DNA from: Rhizobium sp. BK602
GTDB lineage: Bacteria; Pseudomonadota; Alphaproteobacteria; Rhizobiales; Rhizobiaceae
DNA length: 64,000 nucleotides
Reading direction: 5' to 3'
Assembly (NCBI RefSeq): GCF_014195095.1
Contig: NZ_JACIBC010000014.1
Span: forward strand, 1-64,000
The notes below the pieces were generated by a model that saw only the letters and a list, made by a program, of their open reading frames with translations, made no database searches and was not told where the DNA came from. Of the stretch, positions 53,046-62,842 are shown in pieces. The stretch's first letter is position 1. The number at the start of each line of letters is the position of its first letter. Both the position numbers and the translations under genes were made by a program.

Positions 53046-53342
53046 AAAATTCCGTTTCCCCCGCATGGATGCCGATGGATTGTGAAGCTTTAGTGCAAGA
53101 TCGACGGAAAATGAAGCGCAAGCATGGCACTCTCATTTCGCCGTTCGACCGGGCGCACTTCCAGTATGTGGTGGTCGCATACAGGAACGCTAGGGCCGCT
53201 ACCAGTGGCAAATGCGCCAAAAGCCGGTTTTTTAAGGCTTTCAGCCACCTTCCTGCCCCATTGAAACTATTGAAAGCAATCAAGGCTAAAGTTATATGGC
53301 TTAGGAAAGAATTATAGAGATCAGGAATCCGGAGCTCCCTGA

Positions 53343-53797
<455 letters not shown>

Positions 53798-53872
53798 CGA
53801 GCAACTGCCGAGCGCTCGGGCGGTCAAGCCTTTCCATCCCTTTTTCTACTGCCCATTGCCTACTGCCTCCCA

Positions 53873-54508
53873 CTACATCACATCGTCGGGATGCCGGCCG
53901 GGCTTATGGTGATAGGTCGGGAAGGTCCAGCCGAACCAGAGCGCGCCGCCGCGCACGGCGAAAGCTGCGATCACGCCCAATCCAGCCGAGGCATAGAGCG
54001 GCAGCGCCGTCGCATTGGCGGCGGTGAAGACGCCGGCGCCGACGAGGGCGGCGGTCACGTAGATTTCCGGCCGCAGCAGCACCGAAGGCTCGTTTGCCAG
54101 CAGATCGCGCAGGATACCGCCGAAAGTCGCCGTCAGCGCGCCGGTGACGATGGCGACCGTCGGCGAGCCCGTCGCCGCCATGCCCTTGGCCGCGCCCATG
54201 ACGCAATAGGCCGACAGGCCGATCGCATCGAGCCAGATCAGCAACCGGTAGCGCGATTCGAACAGATGCGCGGTGAAGAACAGCAGCACGCCGACAAGAG
54301 CGCAGATGATGACATAGGTCGGGTTCAGCACCCAGAAGACCGGCACGCGACCGAGGATGATGTCGCGCAGCGTGCCGCCGCCGGTGCCGGTGACCGCGGC
54401 GAAGAACAGGAAGCCGATCAGATCGAGCTGCTTGCGCGAGGCCGCCAGCGCACCCGTCGCGGCGAAGAGGGCGACGCCGGCATAGTCCAGAAACGAAAGA
54501 AGCGACAT
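53873..54508 (-). CDS. TRIC/UPF0126-family trimeric cation channel protein
   Basis: A 211-residue inner-membrane protein with seven hydrophobic segments. The duplicated motif is present twice (GTGGGTLRDIILGRVP and ATFGGILRDLLANEPS), as in prokaryotic TRIC channels (YadS family). It may conduct K+. The start at 54508 follows GGAG. The C-terminal end reaches the inverted half of the heptamer-repeat region downstream of irr, so the two genes converge. Confidence 0.9.
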   Translation of the reverse strand: MSLLSFLDYAGVALFAATGALAASRKQLDLIGFLFFAAVTGTGGGTLRDIILGRVPVFWVLNPTYVIICALVGVLLFFTAHLFESRYRLLIWLDAIGLSAYCVMGAAKGMAATGSPTVAIVTGALTATFGGILRDLLANEPSVLLRPEIYVTAALVGAGVFTAANATALPLYASAGLGVIAAFAVRGGALWFGWTFPTYHHKPGRHPDDVM

Positions 54509-54632
54509 CGGGAGCTCCAACGGAAGGCCGGCAGCAATTTCGCCGGAGTGAATCACGGCGGCAAGGGCCGCGCAAGCAGGCAGGCGTAAAGATGTCGCAG
54601 CGGTTGCGGCAAATTTCGCGGCCCGTGCCGCT

Positions 54633-54735
54633 TTAGAGCAGTTCCAGGAAAAGTGCGCAGCGGTTTTCCGTCCGGAATTGCGTAACAACAAAGAGATAGA
54701 GCGTTTTCGCAATTCGGAGAAAAGCGGAAATGCCC
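54633..54735. repeat. Palindromic repeat, family B copy 3
   Basis: Contains AGTTCCAGGAAAAGTGCGCA and GGTTTTCCGTCCGGAATTGC, nearly identical to the element at 43195. It lies just upstream of the exported protein gene at 54753 and may contribute to its leader. Confidence 0.85.
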
Positions 54736-54752
54736 TAGAAGAGGAACTCCCG

Positions 54753-55229
54753 GTGAAATCCCTGCTGATCGTGATCCTGAATCTCATCGCGCTCGTCGTC
54801 ATGCCCGTCATGGCACAAGCGCAGCAATCGATCCTGCAGGACCCGGTGGCCTTCGAAAAGGAACACTTCAGCAAGCGCTGCGCGGGCCAGGCGAGCTTCG
54901 GCGACGGCTTTGCCACCGAACGGGACATCAACAACGACAAACTGATGGATCTGGTCGTCAACGAAGGCGAGATCACCTGCAAGGGCGAAAAAGGCCCCGA
55001 TTGCACCGACGAGGGCTGCCCCTATAATTTCTATATCCGTGTCGCCGAGGGCGGCTATCTGCTGGTCGCCACGGCGCGGATCTACGGCTACGATTTCATC
55101 CAGCGCTTCGGCAACATGGTGCTGGTCATGAAGATGCATCCGCGCTTCTGCGACCGCACCGACGGTGATCCCTGCGAGATCACCGTCCGTGTGCGCGGCG
55201 TCAAATTCGTCACCATCTCGAAAAAGTAG
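54753..55229 (+). CDS. Small exported Cys-containing protein of unknown function
   Basis: A 158-residue protein starting at GTG with GAGGAAC upstream, giving the signal peptide MKSLLIVILNLIALVVMPVM plus AQAQ. An internal ATG at 54801 would lose the signal, so it is less likely. The mature part has six Cys (for example SKRCAGQASFG, GPDCTDEGCPYNFY, RFCDRTDGDPCEI), suggesting three disulfides in the periplasm. I do not recognise the family. Confidence 0.8.
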   Translation: MKSLLIVILNLIALVVMPVMAQAQQSILQDPVAFEKEHFSKRCAGQASFGDGFATERDINNDKLMDLVVNEGEITCKGEKGPDCTDEGCPYNFYIRVAEGGYLLVATARIYGYDFIQRFGNMVLVMKMHPRFCDRTDGDPCEITVRVRGVKFVTISKK

Positions 55230-55282
55230 AGCCGGCAGCGCGCTCGCACGCCGTCGCGACCGGATTGGGCGCGTTACGGCGC

Positions 55283-55324
55283 GGACACGTGGTTACGGTC
55301 CGGGACACGTAGTCACGGTCCGGG
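55283..55324. repeat. Two tandem copies of a ~20-bp repeat
   Basis: GGACACGTGGTTACGGTCC is followed directly by GGGACACGTAGTCACGGTCC. The second copy runs into the last codons of the YdcF gene on the minus strand. Confidence 0.75.
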
Positions 55325-56104
55325 ATAAAAGGCCGAGGTGCGGCCGACGGCATAATAGCCCGCAAGACCGATCCACTCGCGCACGCCGGTCGCGAGCAAC
55401 TGCGCGTTCAGCGAGGGCTGCGTGAAATCGAAGCCCGGCGTCTCCTTGCCGGTGCTGCGGTAATCGACCGGCCAGGGTACGACGTCAATGCCCTGCTTGC
55501 GGAAAATGCCCATCGAGCGCGGCATGTGGAAGCCGGAGGTGATGAGCAGGCAGCCGGACAGGCCGTTCTGCGCCAGCAGCTCCTTCGTATTGACGGCGTT
55601 TTCGAAGGTGGTTCGCGAGGTCGTGTCTTCGACGAGGCGATCCTTGCCGATGCCGAGCGCCGTGAAGAAGCGTTCGGAGATGACGGCATCGCCCTCGTAG
55701 TCGCCGCCGATCGAACCATCGCCGCCCGACACGACGATGCGCGCCTGCGGATATTTCTGCGCCAGCCGCAGCGCCTCGATCAGGCGGTCGCCGGCCGAAT
55801 CGAGCTCATAGCCGCCGCGCACCGTCGTCACCTGGTTCTGGGTGGCGCCGCCGAGAACGATCATGCATTTGAGATCCGCCGGGTCTGCCGCCGCACGCGG
55901 AAAGCGCTCCTCCAGGCCCTGCACGACATAGGCGCCGGCGTTCGTATAAAGGGCGACGAACAGGATCAGCGCCGACAGCAGCGACGAGGCGAGAACGAGC
56001 CAGCGCCGGCGGAAAAGACCGCCGATGAAGGCCAGCAGTCCCAAGAAAAACGCCAGCGACAACGGCTGACCGAAAATCCAGACAAGTTTGGAAAAAACGA
56101 ACAA
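55313..56104 (-). CDS. YdcF/ElyC-family (DUF218) membrane protein
   Basis: A 263-residue protein with two N-terminal membrane segments (about 5-30 and 35-57) and a DUF218 domain (about 83-235) containing CMIVLGGATQNQVT, RIVVSGGDGSIGGDYEGDA and LLITSGFHMPRSMGIFRKQG. E. coli ElyC acts in envelope and peptidoglycan maintenance; a similar role is possible. The start MFVFSKLVWIFGQPL is usual for this group. Confidence 0.88.
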   Translation of the reverse strand: MFVFSKLVWIFGQPLSLAFFLGLLAFIGGLFRRRWLVLASSLLSALILFVALYTNAGAYVVQGLEERFPRAAADPADLKCMIVLGGATQNQVTTVRGGYELDSAGDRLIEALRLAQKYPQARIVVSGGDGSIGGDYEGDAVISERFFTALGIGKDRLVEDTTSRTTFENAVNTKELLAQNGLSGCLLITSGFHMPRSMGIFRKQGIDVVPWPVDYRSTGKETPGFDFTQPSLNAQLLATGVREWIGLAGYYAVGRTSAFYPGP

Positions 56105-56360
56105 GATCTATCCTCGCGCTTGTCGAGCCGCGGCCGCAGGGAGCCTCGGCGAAAAACGATTCGTCTTCTCCTAGCAGATTTTTGTGCACTGCAATGTGGC
56201 TATTTCGGTCGCGGCGGTGCTCTTGCGCCGCGCGCGCTTTTTCGGCATAGAGACGGGGTTGCTTCAGATCGAAGCTCCGTAAGCGTTTACGTCAATCAAC
56301 GCGCAACCCGTCAATCGGCGCTGCGCACATGCTCTGATTGGCATCTTACGGAGATCCACC

Positions 56361-56597
56361 ATGCCAAACGGCAAACTTCCCAAACATTACGGCGCGGTCG
56401 TCATGCCGCTCATCCTGTCGCTGCTGATGACCTCCATCGTCTCGGCGATCAGCATTCTGCGGTCGCAGGGCATGACGGCGCAGGCATTCGCCCTGTGGCC
56501 ATCCGCCTGGGGGCTGTCATGGGCAATCGCCTTCCCGGTGCTGTTGCTTTTGCTGCCCTTCGTTCGCCGCGTCACCGCCGCGATCGTCGAAGCGTGA
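56361..56597 (+). CDS. DUF2798-family small membrane protein
   Basis: A 78-residue protein with two transmembrane segments (VVMPLILSLLMTSIVSAISI and WGLSWAIAFPVLLLLLPFV). The order HYGAVVMPL, SAISILRSQG, WPSAWGLSWAIAFP, VRRVTA matches DUF2798. It has a GGAG-type ribosome site before the ATG. Function unknown. It is flanked by divergent ydcF and convergent DUF1275 genes. Confidence 0.86.
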   Translation: MPNGKLPKHYGAVVMPLILSLLMTSIVSAISILRSQGMTAQAFALWPSAWGLSWAIAFPVLLLLLPFVRRVTAAIVEA

Positions 56598-56660
56598 TCC
56601 ACCTTGCCCGGCGGACCGCAAGAGCGGTTCGTCGGGCGCAGGGTCGGATGGCCGGGATAT

Positions 56661-57383
56661 CTATTTCGAGCGCGGCACCGTCGGAGCGGCGTTCGTGAAG
56701 CGCTGGTTGAACCGGCGCTGCAATGGCCGCGGAATGAAAAGCGTGGCGAGCGCGAGCAGGAGCGCAATCATCGACACCAGCCAGAGCGCATGCGACCCGA
56801 AGGCTCCCGCCAGCAGCGCGCCGAGGACGGCGCCGACGATCATGCCGCTCCAGGGCACGATCTGCACCGTCCATAGGAAATCGCGGTCACCGAGGATGAA
56901 GCGGCCAAGCCCGCGACCGAAGCGCGACAGCGCGCCGGTGACATAGGTCAATCCGATCGGCAGGCCCTCGATATGTTCGACGGTGGCGTTGACCATGCCC
57001 ATGGCCAGCACGACCAGATAGAATTGCACGAGCACCAGCGACGGCGTCTCGAAGCCTGCCGCCAAGGCGAGAACGATGCTGACGCAGGCGAGCACCACGA
57101 AAGCCCGCCGGTCGGCGGCATGCGCCACGACGATGCCCAGCGCATTGCCGCCGATAAAGGTCAGGATGGCCGCAAACAGCACCGCCGCATGGCCGATCTC
57201 CCCCGTCCCGAGCGCAATCGCCGCCCGCGTCGTATTGCCGGTCATGAAGGACACGAAATTCCCCGTCAGCATCAGCCCGACGGCATCGGTCATGCCGGCA
57301 ATGAAGGAAATCGAGGCGACAAGAAGGAACCCCGTCACGGTACGACGGGTCCTGATAAGGCGACGGCGGCGCTGTCTGGTCAT
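56661..57383 (-). CDS. YoaK/DUF1275-family membrane protein
   Basis: A 240-residue integral membrane protein with six hydrophobic segments. Signature stretches are FIAGMTDAVGLMLTGNFVSF followed by MTGNTTRAA, and VEHIEGLPIGLTYVTGALSR, as in DUF1275. Function is unknown; no transport substrate has been firmly assigned to the family. The basic N-terminus is cytoplasmic. Confidence 0.88.
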   Translation of the reverse strand: MTRQRRRRLIRTRRTVTGFLLVASISFIAGMTDAVGLMLTGNFVSFMTGNTTRAAIALGTGEIGHAAVLFAAILTFIGGNALGIVVAHAADRRAFVVLACVSIVLALAAGFETPSLVLVQFYLVVLAMGMVNATVEHIEGLPIGLTYVTGALSRFGRGLGRFILGDRDFLWTVQIVPWSGMIVGAVLGALLAGAFGSHALWLVSMIALLLALATLFIPRPLQRRFNQRFTNAAPTVPRSK

Positions 57384-57466
57384 GGGGCGAATCGAAGGCG
57401 TTGGCGTGGATGGAGGAGGCTAGCATGAAGTGGGTGGGAAGTCCGATCCGTCGAAAATAATTGCGC

Positions 57467-57715
57467 CTAGACCAACCTCTTCTTGGCAAAAGCCCGTCCG
57501 GAGTGAGACTTCAAATACGTCTCGAACTCCAGCGCCCTATGCTTGTCCGAAAACGCCGAATACCAAAGCAGGGTCCAGGGTGCGAATTTCGCCGTATGAG
57601 TGGACTTGCCCGCATTGTGATCGGCCAATCGCTGCCTCAGATCCGAGGTCAGCCCAGTATATTGCTGCTCAGGCGAATCGACGCTTTCAAGGATGTAAAC
57701 ATACCACATTCGCAT
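57467..57715 (-). CDS. Single-domain GIY-YIG nuclease (UPF0213 type)
   Basis: An 82-residue protein. The GIY-YIG motif appears as WYVYILESVDSPEQQYTGLT, then LRQRLADHNAGKSTHTAKFA and a Glu in RALEFETYLKSHSGR that fits the metal ligand position. Such small stand-alone nucleases are widespread and of uncertain role. It lies about 180 bases from a tRNA gene, but no mobile element is evident. Confidence 0.88.
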   Translation of the reverse strand: MRMWYVYILESVDSPEQQYTGLTSDLRQRLADHNAGKSTHTAKFAPWTLLWYSAFSDKHRALEFETYLKSHSGRAFAKKRLV

Positions 57716-57895
57716 CCCGATGCGTCATCGACGCAAGATGATTCGGATATCGCGCGATCTTATCGCTTAGCTGCTTGATGTTGGAGAATTATTTTAAGAC
57801 TTTAGCCCGTCGTCGCCCTGCGGGCTATGCCGGGCACTGCTTCGGCCTAACGGTTTCCCGCGGCTGCGCCACGCGAAGCCCGTAAGGGCGAAGCG

Positions 57896-57971
<76 letters not shown>

Positions 57972-58122
57972 ATCAAGGTGGTGCCGTTTGACCGGCCCTG
58001 GGTCCCTTCGAAGCGCTTGGCCCGTCGGGGTGGCGGCTTATTACTTGTGGTTTTCACAGATAGCAAGCCGAAAAATTCGGCCCGGGAAATTTTTCTTAAT
58101 TACCGGGCCGATTGTCTGCAGA

Positions 58123-58503
58123 TCAAACGTCGTCGTCGTCGCCGGTGACGCCGATGATGTCGCTCATGTCGTCATCATCCTCGTCCTCGTCGGCTTCGAG
58201 GAAGGTGTCGTCGTCATCGTCGCCGATTTCGACATCGTCGTCGCCCATGTCCGGAATATCGTCGCCGGCGGCAGCCTCGTCGGCATCCTCGAGCGAAACG
58301 AGTTCGACTTCCGTGTTTTCGGTATCGACCTCGGCCACTTCATCCTCTTCCGGAACTTCCTTCGAAGCGGAGGTTTCCTCGAAGAAGGACAAGGGCCAGG
58401 ACTTGCCGGTATAGGGCGAGACGACCGGGTCCCGGTTCAGGTCATAGAACTTCTTGCCGGTATCGGGATCGGTACGTTTTGTTCCAAGTTCCGCTTTCGC
58501 CAC
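58123..58503 (-). CDS. TIGR02300/FYDLN-acid family protein
   Basis: A 126-residue alphaproteobacterial protein. The conserved N-terminus is MAKAELGTKRTDPDTGKKFY followed by DLNRDPVVSPYTGKSWP, which gives the family its name. The C-terminal half is a highly acidic Asp/Glu run, probably disordered. The start is GTG at 58503. Function unknown. It is transcribed towards the tRNA gene. Confidence 0.9.
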   Translation of the reverse strand: MAKAELGTKRTDPDTGKKFYDLNRDPVVSPYTGKSWPLSFFEETSASKEVPEEDEVAEVDTENTEVELVSLEDADEAAAGDDIPDMGDDDVEIGDDDDDTFLEADEDEDDDDMSDIIGVTGDDDDV

Positions 58504-58778
58504 TGTCAAAGCCTCATGAATGGCCGAATGAAAATTCGGCGATGCCGGGGAAACCGGCGTATTTAAGGGAAATCATCAGCCGGTCCCCTTAATCGTTACC
58601 GCCCTTTCTGTCAAAGCCAAACTTCATATGGCTTCGTTGCGGTTTTTCCCACAATTGCAGGATGACCGGGCAACGGCTCTGTGCTATCGAGCCCGCGTGA
58701 ACCGCAGGTCAGCTGACGCAACCGGACCGAAGTCAGCGATAATGCGGCCTAAATAACGGCATCGCAAAGGAATTGCCC

Positions 58779-60146
58779 ATGCCGCACGACAATCATCCGC
58801 GGCCCGCGACGGCGCGCCGCTCGGCCAATCTTTCCGGCACCATCCGCGTCCCCGGCGACAAATCCATCTCCCATCGCTCCTTCATGTTCGGCGGCCTTGC
58901 CTCCGGCGAGACCCGCATCACCGGCCTGCTCGAGGGCGAGGATGTGCTCAACACTGGCAAGGCGATGCAGGCCATGGGCGCCGCGATCGAGAAGGTCGGC
59001 GCCGAATGGATCATCAAGGGCGTCGGCAACGGCGCGCTGCTGGCCCCCGAGGCACCGCTCGATTTCGGCAATGCCGGCACCGGCAGCCGCCTGACCATGG
59101 GTCTTGTGGGCGTCTACGATTTCTCGACCACCTTCATCGGCGATGCCTCGCTCTCCAGACGGCCGATGGCCCGCATCCTCGATCCGCTCCGGCAGATGGG
59201 CGTTGAGGTCAAGTCCAGCGAAGGGGACCGGCTGCCGGTGACGCTGCGCGGGCCGGCGGTGGCCAATCCGATCAGCTATCGCGTGCCGATGGCCTCGGCG
59301 CAGGTCAAATCCGCCGTGCTGCTTGCCGGCCTCAATGCGCCGGGGGTCACCACCGTCATCGAACCGGTGATGACCCGCGACCATACGGAAAAGATGCTGG
59401 CCGGTTTCGGCGCCGAGCTTTCGGTCGAGACCGATCGCGACGGCGTGCGCACCATCCGCCTCCAGGGCCGGACCAAGCTCTCCGGCCAGACCATCGACGT
59501 TCCGGGCGATCCCTCCTCGACCGCCTTCCCATTGGTAGCGGCGCTGATCACACCCGGATCGGACATCACGATCAGCAACGTGCTGATGAACCCGACCCGC
59601 ACCGGCCTGATCCTGACATTGCAGGAAATGGGCGCCGATATCGAAGTGCTCGACAAGCGTCTCGCCGGCGGCGAGGATGTCGCCGATCTGCGCGTGCGCT
59701 CCTCCGCGCTCAAGGGCGTCACCGTGCCGGCCGAGCGGGCACCGTCGATGATCGACGAATATCCGGTGCTCGCGGTCGCCGCCGCCTTCGCCGAGGGCAC
59801 GACGCTCATGCTCGGCCTGGAGGAACTGCGGGTCAAGGAATCCGACCGGCTTGCTGCGGTCGCCGAGGGACTGACGCTCAACGGCGTCGATTGCACGGAG
59901 ACCAGGGATTCGCTTAGTGTGCGCGGCCGGCCGGATGGGAAGGGCCTCGGCAATGCTGCCGGCGGCACGGTCAAGACCCATCTTGACCACCGCGTCGCCA
60001 TGAGTTTCCTGGTAATGGGGCTCGCCTCGGAACATCCGGTCGCGGTAGACGATTGCACGATGATCGCCACCAGCTTTCCCGAATTTTTCGATCTGATGGC
60101 AGACCTTGGCGCCGATATGGAAGTGGAAGGACGCAGAACTCCGTGA
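58779..60146 (+). CDS. aroA: EPSP synthase, class II (CP4-like)
   Basis: Makes 5-enolpyruvylshikimate-3-phosphate in the shikimate pathway. 455 residues, very similar in character to Agrobacterium CP4 EPSPS: GDKSISHRSFMFGGLASGET (Lys28), FGNAGTGSRLTMGLVGVYDF, ASAQVKSAVLLAGLN and VKESDRLAAVAEG. The residue matching CP4 Ala100 is Gly100 here (NAGT instead of NAAT), so glyphosate tolerance of the CP4 kind is not expected. The ATG at 58779 keeps numbering parallel to CP4. Its stop overlaps the cmk GTG start by 4 bases. Confidence 0.96.
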   Translation: MPHDNHPRPATARRSANLSGTIRVPGDKSISHRSFMFGGLASGETRITGLLEGEDVLNTGKAMQAMGAAIEKVGAEWIIKGVGNGALLAPEAPLDFGNAGTGSRLTMGLVGVYDFSTTFIGDASLSRRPMARILDPLRQMGVEVKSSEGDRLPVTLRGPAVANPISYRVPMASAQVKSAVLLAGLNAPGVTTVIEPVMTRDHTEKMLAGFGAELSVETDRDGVRTIRLQGRTKLSGQTIDVPGDPSSTAFPLVAALITPGSDITISNVLMNPTRTGLILTLQEMGADIEVLDKRLAGGEDVADLRVRSSALKGVTVPAERAPSMIDEYPVLAVAAAFAEGTTLMLGLEELRVKESDRLAAVAEGLTLNGVDCTETRDSLSVRGRPDGKGLGNAAGGTVKTHLDHRVAMSFLVMGLASEHPVAVDDCTMIATSFPEFFDLMADLGADMEVEGRRTP

Positions 60147-60787
60147 CGACACCGTTTACGATCGCCATCGACGGACCGGCCGCGGCGGGCAAGGGAACCC
60201 TGTCGCGCCGGATCGCCGAGGAATATGGGTTTCATCACCTCGACACCGGCCTGACCTACCGGGCAACCGCCAAGGCGCTGCTCGATGCCGGCCTGCCGCT
60301 CGACGACGAGGCCGTGGCGGAGGCGATGGCGCACAGGGTCGACCTCGCCGGGCTCGACCGCGCGGTCCTGGCGACGCATGAGATCGGCGAGGCGGCCTCG
60401 AAGATCGCCGTCATGCCGGCGGTGCGCCGAGCGCTGGTCGAGGCGCAGCGGGCCTTTTCGCTGAAGGAGCCGGGCACGGTTCTGGACGGGCGCGACATCG
60501 GCACCGTCGTCTGCCCGGACGCGCCGGTGAAGCTCTATGTCACGGCATCGGCCGAGGTACGCGCCAGACGGCGCTACGACGAGATCATTCATGCCGGCGG
60601 CAACGCCGATCATGCGGCGATTTTCGCGGACGTGAAGCGGCGCGACGAGCGCGACATGGGCAGGGCCGACAGCCCTTTGCGGCCGGCGGAAGACGCGCAC
60701 TTGCTTGATACCTCGGAAATGAGTATAGAAGCGGCGTTTCAGGCGGCAAAATCGATCATCGATGCCGCCCTGAGCCGAAATGCCTGA
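60143..60787 (+). CDS. cmk: Cytidylate kinase
   Basis: Phosphorylates CMP and dCMP. The P loop is IDGPAAAGKGTLSRRIA (about 10-26), then YGFHHLDTGLTYRATAKAL, VLDGRDIGTVVCPDAPVKLY and the LID-type region (RDERDMGRADSPLRPAEDA). The start is GTG at 60143, overlapping aroA (GTGA), so the two are coupled. 214 residues. aroA-cmk-rpsA is a conserved order. Confidence 0.95.
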   Translation: MTTPFTIAIDGPAAAGKGTLSRRIAEEYGFHHLDTGLTYRATAKALLDAGLPLDDEAVAEAMAHRVDLAGLDRAVLATHEIGEAASKIAVMPAVRRALVEAQRAFSLKEPGTVLDGRDIGTVVCPDAPVKLYVTASAEVRARRRYDEIIHAGGNADHAAIFADVKRRDERDMGRADSPLRPAEDAHLLDTSEMSIEAAFQAAKSIIDAALSRNA

Positions 60788-60965
60788 TATGCGAGCGGCT
60801 TTCGCGTGCCTTGCGCACGAAGCCGCCGATTTTTAAAGCCTGACATTCCGTCCAAGCGCCGGATAGCTTTCCCCAGGGGAAGGCGGACTGGATGCAGGCC
60901 TGTTCAACACGAACCACCGGCGCATCAGTGTCCAAATGCAAAATAAGGACACGCCAGGAGATTTT

Positions 60966-62669
60966 ATGTCTGTAGCTACCCCCTCTCGCGAAGATTTCGC
61001 AGCTCTTCTCGAAGAGTCCTTCGCCAAGAACGACCTGGCCGAAGGCTATGTCACCAAGGGCATCATCACCGCCATCGAGAAGGACGTTGCCGTTGTCGAC
61101 GTCGGCCTCAAGGTCGAAGGCCGCATCGCGCTGAAGGAATTCGGTGCACGCGCCAAGGACGGCACGCTCAAGGTTGGCGATGAAGTCGAAGTTTACGTCG
61201 AGCGTATCGAAAACGCGCTGGGCGAAGCCGTTCTGTCGCGCGAAAAGGCTCGCCGCGAAGAAAGCTGGATCAAGCTCGAAGCCAAGTTCGAAGCTGGCGA
61301 ACGCGTTGAAGGCGTCATCTTCAACCAGGTCAAGGGCGGCTTCACCGTCGATCTCGACGGCGCTATCGCCTTCCTGCCGCGCTCGCAGGTCGACATCCGT
61401 CCGATCCGCGACGTGACCCCGCTGATGCACAACCCGCAGCCCTTCGAAATCCTCAAGATGGACAAGCGCCGCGGCAACATCGTCGTTTCGCGTCGTACGG
61501 TTCTGGAAGAGTCCCGTGCCGAGCAGCGTTCTGAAATCGTTCAGAACCTCGAAGAAGGCCAGGTTGTTGACGGCGTCGTCAAGAACATCACCGATTACGG
61601 TGCGTTCGTCGACCTCGGCGGCATCGACGGCCTGCTGCACGTCACCGACATGGCATGGCGCCGTGTGAACCATCCGTCGGAAATCCTGTCCATCGGCCAG
61701 CAGGTCAAGGTACAGATCATCCGCATCAACCAGGAAACCCACCGCATCTCGCTCGGCATGAAGCAGCTCGAGAGCGATCCGTGGGATGGCATCCAGGCCA
61801 AGTATCCGGAAGGCAAGAAGATCTCCGGTACCGTCACGAACATCACCGACTACGGTGCGTTCGTCGAGCTGGAGCCGGGCATCGAAGGCCTCATCCACAT
61901 CTCGGAAATGTCCTGGACCAAGAAGAACGTTCACCCCGGCAAGATCCTGTCCACGAGCCAGGAAGTCGAAGTCGTCGTTCTCGAAGTCGATCCGACCAAG
62001 CGTCGTATCTCGCTCGGCCTGAAGCAGACGCTGGAAAACCCGTGGGCAGCATTCGCCCGCAACCATCCGGCTGGCACCGAAGTCGAAGGCGAAGTCAAGA
62101 ACAAGACCGAATTCGGCCTGTTCATCGGCCTCGACGGCGATGTGGACGGCATGGTGCACCTCTCCGACCTCGACTGGAACCGTCCGGGCGAGCAGGTCAT
62201 CGAGGAGTTCAACAAGGGTGACGTCGTCAAGGCTGTCGTTCTCGACGTCGACGTCGAGAAGGAACGCATCTCGCTCGGCATCAAGCAGCTCGGCAAGGAC
62301 GCAGTCGGCGAAGCAGCAGCTTCCGGCGACCTGCGCAAGAATGCAGTCGTTTCCTGCGAAGTCATCGCAGTCAACGACGGCGGCATCGAAGTGAAGCTCG
62401 TCAACCACGAAGACATCACCTCGTTCATCCGCCGCGCCGATCTGTCGCGTGACCGTGACGAACAGCGTCCGGAGCGTTTCTCGGTTGGTCAGGTTGTCGA
62501 CGCTCGCGTCACCAACTTCTCCAAGAAGGACCGCAAGATCATGCTGTCGATCAAGGCTCTGGAAATCGCAGAAGAGAAGGAAGCCGTTGCTCAGTTCGGT
62601 TCGTCCGACTCGGGCGCTTCGCTCGGCGACATCCTGGGTGCGGCTCTGAAGAACCGCAACGCCGAATAA
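60966..62669 (+). CDS. rpsA: 30S ribosomal protein S1
   Basis: Binds mRNA on the 30S subunit. Six S1 domains are visible (for example GYVTKGIITAIEKDVAVVDV, VVDGVVKNITDYGAFVDLGG, ISGTVTNITDYGAFVELEPG). The last two are less conserved (VVSCEVIAVNDGGIEVKLVN, VVDARVTNFSKKDRKIML). 567 residues, normal length. AGGAG lies 5 bases before the ATG at 60966. A strong terminator follows. The codon use is highly biased, as expected for a highly expressed gene. Confidence 0.97.
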   Translation: MSVATPSREDFAALLEESFAKNDLAEGYVTKGIITAIEKDVAVVDVGLKVEGRIALKEFGARAKDGTLKVGDEVEVYVERIENALGEAVLSREKARREESWIKLEAKFEAGERVEGVIFNQVKGGFTVDLDGAIAFLPRSQVDIRPIRDVTPLMHNPQPFEILKMDKRRGNIVVSRRTVLEESRAEQRSEIVQNLEEGQVVDGVVKNITDYGAFVDLGGIDGLLHVTDMAWRRVNHPSEILSIGQQVKVQIIRINQETHRISLGMKQLESDPWDGIQAKYPEGKKISGTVTNITDYGAFVELEPGIEGLIHISEMSWTKKNVHPGKILSTSQEVEVVVLEVDPTKRRISLGLKQTLENPWAAFARNHPAGTEVEGEVKNKTEFGLFIGLDGDVDGMVHLSDLDWNRPGEQVIEEFNKGDVVKAVVLDVDVEKERISLGIKQLGKDAVGEAAASGDLRKNAVVSCEVIAVNDGGIEVKLVNHEDITSFIRRADLSRDRDEQRPERFSVGQVVDARVTNFSKKDRKIMLSIKALEIAEEKEAVAQFGSSDSGASLGDILGAALKNRNAE

Positions 62670-62695
62670 TCCTCGGCAAGCCTGATAGAAATGAA

Positions 62696-62727
62696 GAACC
62701 CGCCGGAGCGATCCGGCGGGTTTTTGT
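62696..62727 (+). terminator. Rho-independent terminator of rpsA
   Basis: AACCCGCCGGA pairs perfectly with TCCGGCGGGTT around GCGA, followed by TTTTTG, about 28 bases after the stop. Confidence 0.92.
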
Positions 62728-62842
62728 TTGACCTAGCAGCATCATTCAAAAGACAGGAGCGACAGCCGCCCAACGACTTACTTTGATGTAGAACTAGATT
62801 GGATACTGATCGGCGGGAGACCGAGTCCTACGGGAGTTTGCG

